Shown here: piece after piece, positions 20,820 through 29,591 of the stretch
Layout of the letters: each line of letters starts with the position of its first letter
Position numbering within the stretch: position 1 is the stretch's first letter
Assembly: GCA_901472455.1 (NCBI GenBank)
Contig: LR590464.1
Span: forward strand, 310,001 to 374,000
Reading direction: 5' to 3'
DNA length: 64,000 bases
Source: Leclercia adecarboxylata
GTDB lineage: Bacteria > Pseudomonadota > Gammaproteobacteria > Enterobacterales > Enterobacteriaceae
Position numbers and translations under genes: made by a program
Notes under the pieces: generated by a model
The model's database searches: none
What the model saw: only the letters and a program-made list of their open reading frames with translations
What the model was told of the DNA's origin: nothing

Positions 20820-22031
20820 TGAAAGTCTTACTGGTGAATAAGTTCTTCTTTATCAAGGGAGGAGCGGAGACGGTCTATTTTCAGGAACGCAACATGCTGA
20901 AAGAGGCCGGTGTGGAGGTGATCGATTTCTCCATGCAGCATGAGAAGAACTTCCCCTCGGCGTATGCCGACCACTTCGTCAGCAATGTTGATTACCACAA
21001 CGGGGGAGGCCTGCTGGCGGGGGCGAAGACCGCTATCAACTTTATTCACAACCGGGAGGCCTGTAAAAAAAATGCGGGCGCTGATGGAGCAGACGCGCCC
21101 GGAGATCATCCATTTCCACAATATCTATCACCAGCTGACGCCGGCCCTGATCAAGGTCGCCCGGGATTTCGGCTGCAAAACCGTCCTGACCGCCCACGAC
21201 TATAAGATTATGTGCCCGTCGTACTCGATGCTGCGCGACGGCAAAGTGTGTGATGCGTGCGTCACGGGCAGCGTGTTTAATGCGTTTCGCTATCGCTGCC
21301 AGGAAGGCTCGGCGGCGAAGAGCCTGCTGCTGTCGCTGGAGGCGACCTGGCAGTACATCGCGCAAAATTATCAGGCGCTGGACGTGATTGTCTCGCCGAG
21401 CGAGTTTCTGCGTAACGAGCTGAAACGCTCGCTGCCGGACTCCCGCATCGATGTGATTGTGAACGGTATCGACGACAGCCACACCCGGAAGCCGGCACGG
21501 ATCAAGGTTATCTGCTGTACGTCGGGCGACTGAGCCGGGAGAAAGGGGTTCCGACCCTGGCCCGGGCGCATCAGTTAATGCGCAATAACATCCCCTTAAA
21601 AATTGTCGGCCACGGGCCGCTGTATGACGAGATGGTGGTGGACTATCCCAACGCAGAGTTCCTCGGCTATGTGCAACAAGGCCCGGCGCTGGATGCGTTG
21701 ATCCAAAATGCCCGGGCCGTGGTGCTGCCGTCAGAGTGTTATGAAAAACTGCTCCATGGCGGTGCTGGAGGCGATGTCCTTCGCCCGGCAGTGGTGGGAG
21801 CACGCATTGGCGGGATCCCGGAGCAGATACGTCACGGTGTGGAAGGATTGCTGTTTGAACCTGGCAACGCTCAGGATCTGGCCGATGCGCTGGACGTGAT
21901 GGCGGAAAACCCGGCGCAGGCCCATGAGATGGGGCCTGAAAGGCCGGGTACGGCTGTGCCAGAAATACTCACTGCGCAAGCACATGGACACGTTGCTGTC
22001 GCTCTATCGCGAGCTGCTCGCCAGGCCATAA
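20819..22031 (+). CDS. Family 4 glycosyltransferase (GT-B) (frameshifts)
   Basis: Retaining GT-B enzyme of about 404 aa. The N-terminal acceptor domain is MKVLLVNKFFFIKGGAETVY (glycine-rich acceptor loop). The C-terminal domain has LLYVGRLSREKGVPTLARAH, VVLPSECYE and VLEAMSFARPVVG with the EX7E-type glutamates, and GIPEQIRHGVEGLLFEPGNA. A CDACVTGSV segment with several cysteines (21250-21300) is typical of a GT4 subgroup. Frames change near 21065, 21485, 21750 and 21945. The start overlaps the upstream stop (TAATG), and the end ELLARP at 22031 is one base before the next gene. Confidence 0.82.
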
Positions 22032-22032
22032 T

Positions 22033-23145
22033 ATGCCAAAAAAAATCACAGTGTTGGGTACGCGCGGATCCCCGATGTGTTAGGCGGTGTTGAAACCCAT
22101 TGTCAGAATTTGTACCCGGCTATCCGGCAGCAATATGACGTGGAGATTTGCGTGATTGCCCGGTCACCTTATGTGCCTTATCGCCGCTCGAGCTATAAAA
22201 ATGTCGAGACGCTGGCGATCTGGGCACCCAAAAAACGCAGTTTCGAAGCCATCGTGCATTCTGTTATTGCTGCGTTGAGGACATTTGTTGACCGATCCGA
22301 TATTGTGCATGTTCACGCCATCGGACCTGGCCTGGTGGTGCCGTTGTTACGCCTGATGGGCAAACGTGTGGTCTTTACCCCACCATGGGCCGGACTACGA
22401 GCGCCAGAAGTGGGGCCAGATGGCGAAAAAAATCCTGATGCTCGGCGAGAAAATGGCGGTGAAGTATGCCCACGAAGTGATTGTGATTTCTGAGGTGATC
22501 AACCAGCTGATCCAGCAGAAATATCATCGCTACGACGCGCATCTGGTCTATAACGGTGTTAACGTGCCGGAGCCACTGGCTGACGAGACCATCGACAGGA
22601 TCCTCGGGCGTTATGAGTTACAGCCCAGGCGCTATATCGTGATGGTCGGGCGATTCGTGGAAGAGAAGGGGATGCATGATGCCATCGCCGCTTACCAGCA
22701 ATCGGGCCTGACCCTGCCGCTGGTGTTGGTCGGGGATGCGGATCATGACACGGAGTACAGCATCCACCTGAAGCAGCTGGCGTTTAAGACGCCGGGCGTT
22801 GTCATGACCGGTTTTTTAAAAGGTGAGGCGCTGCAGGTCGTTTTCTCGCAGGCCTCGCTGTTTGTGATGCCCTCTTACCATGAGGGATTGCCCATTGCGC
22901 TGCTGGAGGCGATGTCATTTTCCCTCCCGGTGGTGGTGAGCGATATTTTGCCGAACCTTGAGGTCGGCTTACCGGCTGAGACCAGTTTTAAGCTGGGCAA
23001 TGTCGCTGATTTGGCCGATAAAATGACCCGTTGGGCGAACGCGCCCCGGATTGATTACGGCGATTTTTTGCAGCGTTACAACTGGGATGAAATCGCCAGA
23101 AAAACCGTGTCCATTTACCATAGATTAGATAAAACAATAGGTTAA
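22033..23145 (+). CDS. Family 4 glycosyltransferase (GT-B) (frameshifts)
   Basis: About 370 aa GT4 enzyme. It begins MPKKITVLGTRG, then PDVLGGVETHCQNLYPAI, the glycine-rich acceptor loop. It continues with FTHHGPDYERQKWGQMAKK, VNGVNVPE-like YNGVNVPEPLADET, IVMVGRFVEEKGMHDAIAAY, and the nucleotide-binding motif SYHEGLPIALLEAMSFSLPV with both conserved glutamates. The HHGPDYER motif resembles the WsaF/rhamnosyl- and related GT4 enzymes, but donor identity cannot be read. Frames change near 22065 (a missing base at the GIPD turn) and 22385. It is the third sugar-adding enzyme of the locus. Confidence 0.83.
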
Positions 23146-23147
23146 AT

Positions 23148-23555
23148 TTGACCAGTAACACCAGACACCCGATTGTTATCGATCGTTTTTATGACGTGCT
23201 TGATAAGGACGTGAGTGCCCAACTGACCCCGGAGCAAAAAGAGGAGATCGAGAACGCGATTGTCTCGATTACCCTGGCAACGCGGCACCGGATCGACATC
23301 CGTAAAAGTTTTCCTTTCTTCGGCAAACGCCTCTATATGGTGTTCTTACTGGGGCGGGATCTGCGCGCCCGCTCGCGCCCGGAGTCGAAGCTGTCGCGGA
23401 TCGTGGTGACCTTTCTTATCCTGTTCGCCACGTTGTTCTTGCTGTGTTGCGTGCTGCTGACGCTGTATATGATCAAATCCGCGCTGGGAATAGACATCTT
23501 TCAGCACTTTCACGTCGGGATTTGGGACTGGTGGCTCAACCTGAAATACCAGTAG
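23148..23555 (+). CDS. Small membrane protein of unknown function, last gene of the plus-strand EPS operon
   Basis: 135 aa, start TTG 23148, two bases after the preceding stop. Residues 1-75 are charged and soluble (VIDRFYDVLDKDVSAQLTPE). They are followed by one long hydrophobic segment at about residues 84-110 (VVTFLILFATLFLLCCVLLT) and a short, aromatic C-terminus (FHVGIWDWWLNLKYQ). I do not recognise the family. Tight linkage suggests a role in assembly or regulation of the polysaccharide machine; this is inference. Codon use and reading frame are clean, so it is a real gene. Confidence 0.65.
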   Translation: MTSNTRHPIVIDRFYDVLDKDVSAQLTPEQKEEIENAIVSITLATRHRIDIRKSFPFFGKRLYMVFLLGRDLRARSRPESKLSRIVVTFLILFATLFLLCCVLLTLYMIKSALGIDIFQHFHVGIWDWWLNLKYQ

Positions 23556-23598
23556 CTAACGGGTGCCGGATGCGGGCACCTGTTTGCCTTGCCCTGTC

Positions 23599-24615
23599 TC
23601 AGGCGCTGTAGCCGCCGGGATTGTTCTTCTGCCAGTTCCAGGCATCGCGCATCATCTCCTCCAGGTTGCGCGTGGCCTGCCATCCCAGATGCTGACGTGC
23701 GAGCGAGGAATCTGACCAGCACTCTGCCACGTCGCCGGAACGTCTGCCGACCACCCGGTAATTGATTTTGGTCTGGGCAGCTTTTTCAAAGGCCTTAATC
23801 AGATCAATCACCGAATAACCCACCCCGGTCCCGAGATTGATGGCCTTAAACGCCTCGCCATCGGCTTTATGATCCAGTGCGGCCAGGTGACCATGGGCGA
23901 GATCCATCACGTGAATATAGTCGCGCACGCCGGTACCGTCCGGCGTCGGATAATCATCCCCAAAGACGGTCAGGCATGGCAGCTTGCCGATAGCCACCTG
24001 AGAGATATAGGGCACAAGATTATTCGGGATACCGTTCGGATCTTCTCCCAGACGCCCGGAAGGGTGTGCGCCAACGGGATTAAAATAGCGCAGGCAGGTG
24101 ATCCTGAAGTGCGGCTCGGCAACGGAGTAATCCCGTAAAATATGCTCCACCATCAGCTTCGACGTTCCATACGGGTTGGTCGTGCCGCCGGTTCGCGACT
24201 GCTCGCTTAAAGGAACCGATTCGGGATTGCCGTACACCGTGGCCGATGAGCTGAAAATAAGACTGTGTACGCCCGCACGCTGCATTTCATCCAACAGCAC
24301 CATGGTCCCGACGACATTATTTTCATAATAGGCGAGGGGACGTGCAATGGAATCTGAGACGGATTTAAGTCCAGCGAAATGGATAACGTCGGTAATGTTA
24401 TGTTGCCTGAAAAGCGTTTTTAACGCATCGCGATCCAGAATATCCGCGATACAGACCACCGGCTTTTTACCCGTTAATTCTGCGACCCGGATTAATGACT
24501 CCTGCGAGGCATTGGAAAGGTTATCGATGACGACCACCTCTTCGCCTCTCTCCAGTAATGTTAACACCGTATGTGAACCAATATAGCCTGCGCCACCCGT
24601 GACCAGAATTGCCAT
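23599..24615 (-). CDS. galE: GalE, UDP-glucose 4-epimerase
   Basis: Intact 338-aa NAD-dependent epimerase interconverting UDP-glucose and UDP-galactose. It starts MAILVTGGAGYIGSHTVLTL (GxxGxxG Rossmann motif), has SSSATVYGNPE, the catalytic YxxxK in NPYGTSKLMVEH, and ADGEAFKAINLGTGVGYSVI. The start at 24615 is chosen over the upstream ATG 24651 by family alignment. It lies convergent to the plus-strand EPS genes and downstream of another minus-strand gene. It is probably a locus-specific second copy besides the one in the gal operon, and its presence suggests galactose in the polymer. Confidence 0.95.
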   Translation of the reverse strand: MAILVTGGAGYIGSHTVLTLLERGEEVVVIDNLSNASQESLIRVAELTGKKPVVCIADILDRDALKTLFRQHNITDVIHFAGLKSVSDSIARPLAYYENNVVGTMVLLDEMQRAGVHSLIFSSSATVYGNPESVPLSEQSRTGGTTNPYGTSKLMVEHILRDYSVAEPHFRITCLRYFNPVGAHPSGRLGEDPNGIPNNLVPYISQVAIGKLPCLTVFGDDYPTPDGTGVRDYIHVMDLAHGHLAALDHKADGEAFKAINLGTGVGYSVIDLIKAFEKAAQTKINYRVVGRRSGDVAECWSDSSLARQHLGWQATRNLEEMMRDAWNWQKNNPGGYSA

Positions 24616-24689
24616 AATAAATCCCCCAAAAAAGCCAGCAACTGCCGGCACAAAAATGTGCCGGAACAGAGATGCGCTTTTGCAGTGTT

Positions 24690-25666
24690 TTATTTTGTCG
24701 CTCTGGTTAGCGTAGTGCGACTTTCCTGTATTGTCACTTTGTTAAACAGCCGTTTACGGTGGCTAACCATAATTTTGTACGCCAGCTTTTTAAGCGTAGA
24801 GAGCAGGCTAAATGTCAGGTGCTTGGTATCATAGACAATATAGTTGTCGGTAAAGTTTAACGTGTGAATACCATCGCTGTTATTAATCGACGCGCTTATT
24901 TTCCCTACCAGTTTCTCTTCATAGTTTATGCGGGGTTAAGCTGGTCAATTCTTTAATAAAAATGGATTTCCCGTACACATCAGGATTGGACTCCTGAGTG
25001 AAAATGTAGGTTTTGTTGTTGATTGAGTAAGGCTTTCCGGCCCGCGGAAATGCACGTTGCAAACATCCAGGTTTGGGGAGATCCGCTTCCAGTCGCCCAG
25101 AATGCCCTCTGAAGTATGAATAACCAGCTCGTTATCCATGGTGGTTGAGACCAGGTAACTGACGCCATTCAACTCAAAGACCACGTTATCCGTGACGGCC
25201 ATGTCGGAGACCAGCACTTTGACCTTTTCCCCAGCGCGCGGGGAAATCGACGGACTGGAACAGAATCACCTCTTTGCGTTCTGACGACTCGGGGATCATG
25301 AACAGTTTACCGTCGAGCTGGAACAGGAAGGGGAAAGAGAGATGACATTTTAAATCATCAAATCCTTCCAGCTTCAGGTCCTCGATCTCTTCGAGTGCGT
25401 TATTGAGGATACGGCAGCGCAGCACCCCCTTCGAGTTAAGAAAGGAAAACGCTTCATAAAAAACATACAGCCGATCGTCTTTATCAATAATAAAGGGATC
25501 GGCCTGGAAGATATATTTTTTTATGAAGCTGCTGTGCTTTACTATTTGTGAGGATATCCAGCGTATTATCCGGGAAAACGTGCTTGCCATTGCTGTTAAT
25601 GACCATGATGTCCCAGGACTCATGGAAAAACAGCTTTTTGATTATCCTGTTATTTTTATTAAACAT
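24690..25666 (-). CDS. Putative beta-propeller (GINT1-N-like) polysaccharide protein (frameshifts)
   Basis: About 325 aa, start MFNKNNRIIKKLFFHESWDI. The middle has QADPFIIDKDDRLYVFYEAF, then LSFPFLFQLDGKLFMIPESS, and further Y/F-rich blades (VFELNGVSYLVSTTMDNELV). This repeating pattern is that of the five-bladed beta-propeller domain seen in GINT1-like transferases and some capsule-locus proteins. Frames change near 25540, 25235, 25045 and 24935. After the last correction the C-terminus continues to TRATK and the TAA at 24690. It is followed by galE on the same strand (75-bp gap), so the two form an operon. The function, perhaps decoration of the polymer, is unproven. Confidence 0.62.
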
Positions 25667-26048
25667 TTTACCATGCTTCTCATTAGGAAATATTAATCAT
25701 TCCAGAAATGAGCGGCTGTCCAGGTGTTCAGAGGCATCACAAGATAATCCAGACATTCCACTATTTCCAGAGCATTTACATTACTTTGCAAAGAGTCTGT
25801 ATCAGCATTAAAATTTACTTCAGGTACGGGCTATGGTCAGGGCGCAGGGATGTTGTCATAAAAACTGCATAATTAGCGCGGTAGAAGGGATTATTCCTGC
25901 GTATAACAACCCTATGTCCAATCCTTATATAAGGAAATAATAGAAATGGGTGAGTTCGGGATATATCGCATGAAATACAATGAAGTCATCTTCAGCGCGG
26001 GCTTGTCAGCCGCGACGTTATTACAGGGCGTGGTGTAAGGGGTATTTA
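25667..26048. other. Divergent promoter region inside the EPS locus, 380 bp
   Basis: AT-rich region between the minus-strand propeller gene and the plus-strand DUF4832 gene. No gene is supported. A short palindrome CCTTATATAAGG lies at 25923-25934. It must hold promoters in both directions. Confidence 0.45.
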
Positions 26049-27475
26049 ATGCGCTTAGGGGAGCTGCGATACAAAAAAAATCGACTGCTGCTGCTGGTCG
26101 CCGGGGCGCTCGCGTTCTCGCCGGTATGGGCGAAGGCGGAAAGTGCGCAACCGCTGCAAAGGGTGAATCCTCCGGCCATGAGCGGGCTGTTGACCAACCC
26201 GGGCACTGGCGTGGCCCGTTTTCACAATCAGGACTTAAGCATCGCGCAATACCCGACAACGGGCCTTGAGTATCGTCGCTATTACTGGACCGAAGTGGAA
26301 CCGCAGGAAGGGCAATACAACTTTGCGCTGGTGGATGAAGGGTTTGCCGCTGCGGCTGCGCAGCAGCCAGCAATGAATGTCGGACTGCGGTTTATGATCC
26401 TCGATGGGCCAGAGTCGGGTTCAGAGATCCCGCAATGGCTGATCAATAAAGGGATCAAAGGCACCTGGACGCCGGATCATAAGACCTTTGTGCCGGATCT
26501 GGATGATCCCACCTATCTGGCCTACGCCCAGCGTCTTCTCCAGGCGTTTGGCGCGCGTTACAACAACAACCCGGAGCTGGCTTTTATCGACATTGGGATG
26601 GTCGGCGCGTGGGGAGAGTGGCATAACAGCAACTTTCCGACCTTGCCGCCGTTGCAGGAACGCTATCCCCCTGAACTGCTCAACCGCTATGTCGATATGC
26701 ACTTCAGTGCCTTCCCTGACACCCCTAAAATCATGCTGCTCAACGGCTATGATTCCGTGGCCTATGCGGTGAAGAGAGGGGCGGGCTGGCGTGCCGACTG
26801 CTGGGGCGACTGGCGCAACTTTAGCCCCAGCTGGAGCCATATGCGCAATGATTACCCGGAGCGCCTCACGGCGGCAGAGACGGCCTGGCCGGGGTTCGAC
26901 CAGGCATGGAAAAAAGCCCCCGTCAGCCTGGAGATTTGCGGCCACATGGCGGAGTGGCTGAGCGAGCAGAAGTATTCCCGGGAAGAGGTGCAGGCCACCT
27001 TTGACTGGGCCCTGGCGCAGCATGCCAGCACCCTGAACCTGAAATCCACCGAGGTGCCGCAGGCGTATCGCGATATCCTCGACAACGCGCTGACAAAAAT
27101 CGGTTACCGTTTCCGGGTCGTGTCGCTGACCCATTCGCCGAGCGTCCATGCGGGGCAGGCTGTTACGCTCAACAGCGAATGGTCCAACGATGGGGTGGCG
27201 CCCATTTATCTGCGCTATACCCTCGCCTGGCGTTTTACAGGACGCGCGCGGGAATACCGTCGCACAGGGCAGCGCCGGGGAATGATATCCGCCAGTGGCT
27301 ACCGGGCAAGCATAGCTCGGCATACCCGCTTGCAACCCCACGTAACCTGGCGTCAGGGCACTATCTGCTGGACGTGGCGATGGTGGACAGAAATAACAAG
27401 GCGCGTATCCAGCTGGCTAACGAGGGGAAGCTGAGCGATGGCTGGTATCGGCTGTCGTCGGTGATGATTAATTGA
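26049..27475 (+). CDS. Secreted DUF4832/TIM-barrel protein, putative glycoside hydrolase of the EPS locus
   Basis: About 475 aa. The signal peptide (MRLGELRYKKNRLLLLVAGA, to about SPVWAKA) indicates export. The body looks like a GH-A-type (beta/alpha)8 barrel: YRRYYWTEVEPQEGQYNFAL near residue 75, FIDIGMVGAWGEWHNSNFP with a likely acid/base Glu, RADCWGDWRNFSPSW, and LEICGHMAEW with a second Glu. A beta-sandwich DUF4832-like C-terminal domain follows, ending LSDGWYRLSSVMIN. One frame break near 27240. It may trim or release the polymer, as other EPS loci encode a hydrolase or lyase. Substrate unknown. Confidence 0.72.
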
Positions 27476-27530
27476 AGGGCAGGCTGACCCGGCTGGTGTC
27501 TTTACATCCTGGTGCGGTGGCGCGGTTCTG

Positions 27531-27557
27531 ATAAAAAGCCCCCGCAGGAGGGGGGCT
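27531..27557 (-). terminator. Terminator after the 96-aa unknown gene
   Basis: On the minus strand AGCCCCC-CTCCTG-CGGGGGCT-type hairpin (imperfect) followed by TTTTTAT, directly after the stop codon at 27562. Confidence 0.65.
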
Positions 27558-27561
27558 ATGC

Positions 27562-27852
27562 TCAGTAATAATAGATATAAGGTTTACGAGGAAGAGGGAA
27601 CAGCACACCATCGGGATCGGCTCCCTTCATGATCCGCGCAATAGCCGCGGACTCCTTTGCCCGACGCGGCCGGGTTATAAACATACGTGTCCGGGCGGAA
27701 GAGCAATGACGGGCATTCCAGTCAGGCCAGCATCCCGCGGTGCGATTGCGGTGGTGCATCATCTTGCCTTCAAAACCGGGGTAGCCAACGTGGCAATGGG
27801 GTTTTGGTTTCCCGTTCCGTTCACGATCTTTTCTTGTGTTAAATACAGACAT
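27562..27852 (-). CDS. Unknown basic protein, 96 aa
   Basis: Starts MSVFNTRKDRERNGKPKPHC and ends RKPYIYYY. Very basic and rich in Arg, His and Pro, with several Cys/His (HCHVGYPGFEGKMMHHRN) but no recognisable zinc-finger spacing. I do not know the family. It has its own terminator and sits in the variable stretch between the EPS locus and tRNA-Phe, a common integration hotspot, so it may be a remnant of a mobile island. Confidence 0.5.
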   Translation of the reverse strand: MSVFNTRKDRERNGKPKPHCHVGYPGFEGKMMHHRNRTAGCWPDWNARHCSSARTRMFITRPRRAKESAAIARIMKGADPDGVLFPLPRKPYIYYY

Positions 27853-28043
27853 TTCAGGTACCTGGTTATGGATAGTTACCTCATATGTCCTCCTTACGTG
27901 TTTCTTCGTCGTGTGCGTCTCTTCTGCATACCTGCGGCGCTGGTGCCCACAGATTCAGCAAGAGCTAATGCACGGTGTCTTATCGTAACCGCCGGAAGTT
28001 TGGGCTGCCGTTACCCGTAGCCAGAAGGGGGGGCCTTGCAGGC

Positions 28044-28714
28044 TTATTCTTGCATTTTCAGGGACGTGCAGACAGGGTGGCCTGAATAGCAGACTCGTGC
28101 GGGAACGTCAGACATCCAGTGACGTTCTCCGCGAGCACGAAAGTCTGCAATGGCAGTTTCAATCACAGCCCGGTTTAACCTGTCGGCGTCAACGACCATC
28201 TGCAAACCCATCCCGAAAGCGTATCCCGGCAAGATGCGGTAACCGCAGTAAATGGCTGGCGGATTATCCCGCGTGATTTCCAGCGCCCGTTTATCGACGA
28301 AATCATGAAAAGTTAAGCCGTCAAACTGGGGGTAGTGTCGTGGGGGGTTACGCAGCCATGTCTTGCCCTGGCTACTGACGTCAGGAATGAAATCCACGTG
28401 CATTAAGTCATCTTTTTCAGCGGCATCTAACTTCGACAGGGCCTCATTGAAAGCGATGTCTTCTACGGCATCGGCAAAGCCACATTGGCTGTGACGATCT
28501 CTGCGTTCCAGAAGAGAGCGGGATCGTGACTGAGAAAGAGAATATCGCTCCAGGTCCAGTGGCCGCTGGCGGAGTGCGACATCCTGGTCGCATTCGTCAA
28601 AGAGGTGCCGCCCAGCCTGTCACGTTCACGATAGATAAGATTTTTGACTCGTAAGGCTTTAGCCCGACGCTTTCGACGCGAAAGAGACGTGAATGGCGTA
28701 TGTTTCTGGCCCAT
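28044..28714 (-). CDS. Unknown protein, about 222 aa (frameshifted)
   Basis: Starts MGQKHTPFTSLSRRKRRAKA. A first segment runs to ILFLSHDPALFWNAEIVTA. One indel near 28480 moves the protein to the next frame, where it continues FADAVEDIAFNEALSKLDAA and then MHVDFIPDVSSQGKTWLRNP to the end at SLKMQE. The basic N-terminus and acidic/aromatic C-terminal half suggest a soluble protein. I do not recognise it. Same strand and region as the 96-aa gene; both are probably accessory genes left beside tRNA-Phe. Confidence 0.5.
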
Positions 28715-28818
28715 GAGGATCTCTGCGAATGTTCGCTGGGAGAAATCCAGCCGGTCAGGCTACCTGAAAGGGTTTAACGTTGGAAGCTTTTGATGGGGGG
28801 ATAGAGGGGGGGTAGTGC

Positions 28819-29371
28819 GATGGAGAGTCCTGAACCCCAGAAAGCAAAAAACCAGCCTTAAGGCTGGTTTTTCTGAATAGTGGTGCCCGGGCTCGGACTA
28901 ACGCCGCAGGCGTTGAACAGCGCGCTTGTCGCGCTGGCCCCGAAGGGGTGAGCCGCTGGCGGCGAATAATCGAACGTAGTTCGGATGGAGAGTCCTGAAC
29001 CCCAGAAAGCAAAAAACCAGCCTTAAGGCTGGTTTTTCTGAATAGTGGTGCCCGGACCCGGACTAACGCCGGAGGCGTTGAACAGCGCGCTTGTCGCGCT
29101 GGCCCCGAAGGGGTGAGCCGCTGGCGGCGAATAATCGAACGTAGTTCGATGGAGAGTCCGGAACTCCAGAAAGCAAAAAACCAGCCCTAAGGCTGGTTTT
29201 TCTGAATAGTGGTGCCCGGACCCGGACTAACGCCGAAGGCGTTGAACAGCGCGCTTGCCGCGCTGGCCCGGAGGGGTGAGCCGCTGGCGGCGAATAATCG
29301 AACGTAGTTCGATGGAGAGTCCGGTTCTCCAAAAGCAAAAACCCGCCTTTTGGGCGGGTTCTTTAGAATAG
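28819..29371 (-). repeat. Tandem array of about 164-bp repeats carrying the tRNA-Phe 3' end and terminators
   Basis: More than three tandem units start at about 28821, 28986, 29150 and 29313 (periods 165, 164 and 163). Each unit, read 5' to 3' on the minus strand, holds about 18 bases of the tRNA-Phe 3' end (CCGAGYCCGGGCACCA type), CTATTC, a terminator hairpin (AAAACCAGCC..GGCTGGTTTT), then GGACTCTCCATCGAACTACG, GGCTCACCCC, and an AACGCC/GGCGTT hairpin. The last unit abuts the real tRNA. The layout matches the rtT repeats behind E. coli tyrT, which also repeat a tRNA tail. Apparent ORFs inside are artefacts of the repeats. Confidence 0.85.
29335..29363 (-). terminator. tRNA-Phe terminator
   Basis: On the minus strand AAAGAACCCGCC-CAAAA-GGCGGG followed by TTTTTGC, 9 bp past the CCA end of the tRNA. 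The repeats downstream carry a related hairpin with the stem ACCAGCC/GGCTGGT. Confidence 0.85.
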
Positions 29372-29447
29372 TGGTGCCCGGACTCGGAATCGAACCAAGG
29401 ACACGGGGATTTTCAATCCCCTGCTCTACCGACTGAGCTATCCGGGC
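29372..29447 (-). tRNA. pheU: tRNA-Phe (GAA)
   Basis: 76-nt cloverleaf GCCCGGATAGCTCAGTCGGT...GAGTCCGGGCACCA with anticodon GAA in the loop ATTGAAAATC. CCA is encoded. The position next to yjdC-dsbD-cutA corresponds to pheU of E. coli, a known island integration site. Confidence 0.97.
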
Positions 29448-29457
29448 AACGGGGCGC

Positions 29458-29486
29458 ATTAAACCGCAATCACGTACGGGCGTCAA
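29458..29486 (-). promoter_or_regulatory. tRNA-Phe promoter
   Basis: Minus strand: TTGACG, 17 bases, TTTAAT, then a GC-rich discriminator (GCGCCCC) before the tRNA. This is a near-consensus sigma-70 promoter of the stringently controlled stable-RNA type. Confidence 0.8.
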
Positions 29487-29591
29487 CCTTATTTCTGGAA
29501 AAGCTGTTCAACTGCTTAAGTTTGCGGCAATCTGTCGGTTTTGCGCGTCGATTTTGCACAAATCTTCCAGACATAAAGGTGAACCGGGGCA

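Noticed and set aside
26421..27341. 306-codon frame opposite the DUF4832 gene
   Set aside because: Shadow frame; the plus strand has a signal peptide, family motifs and continuous coding sense.
28819..29371. CRISPR array
   Set aside because: The repeated unit is about 164 bp with no unique spacers and contains tRNA tails and terminators; no cas genes are present.
27476..29371. Insertion sequence or integrase near tRNA-Phe
   Set aside because: No transposase or integrase motifs seen; the repeats are tandem and carry no coding content.
28755..29486. Three overlapping minus-strand open frames of 85-99 codons
   Set aside because: They lie wholly in the tandem repeats and tRNA-Phe, repeat the same peptide, and have no ribosome sites. 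They are by-products of the repeat.
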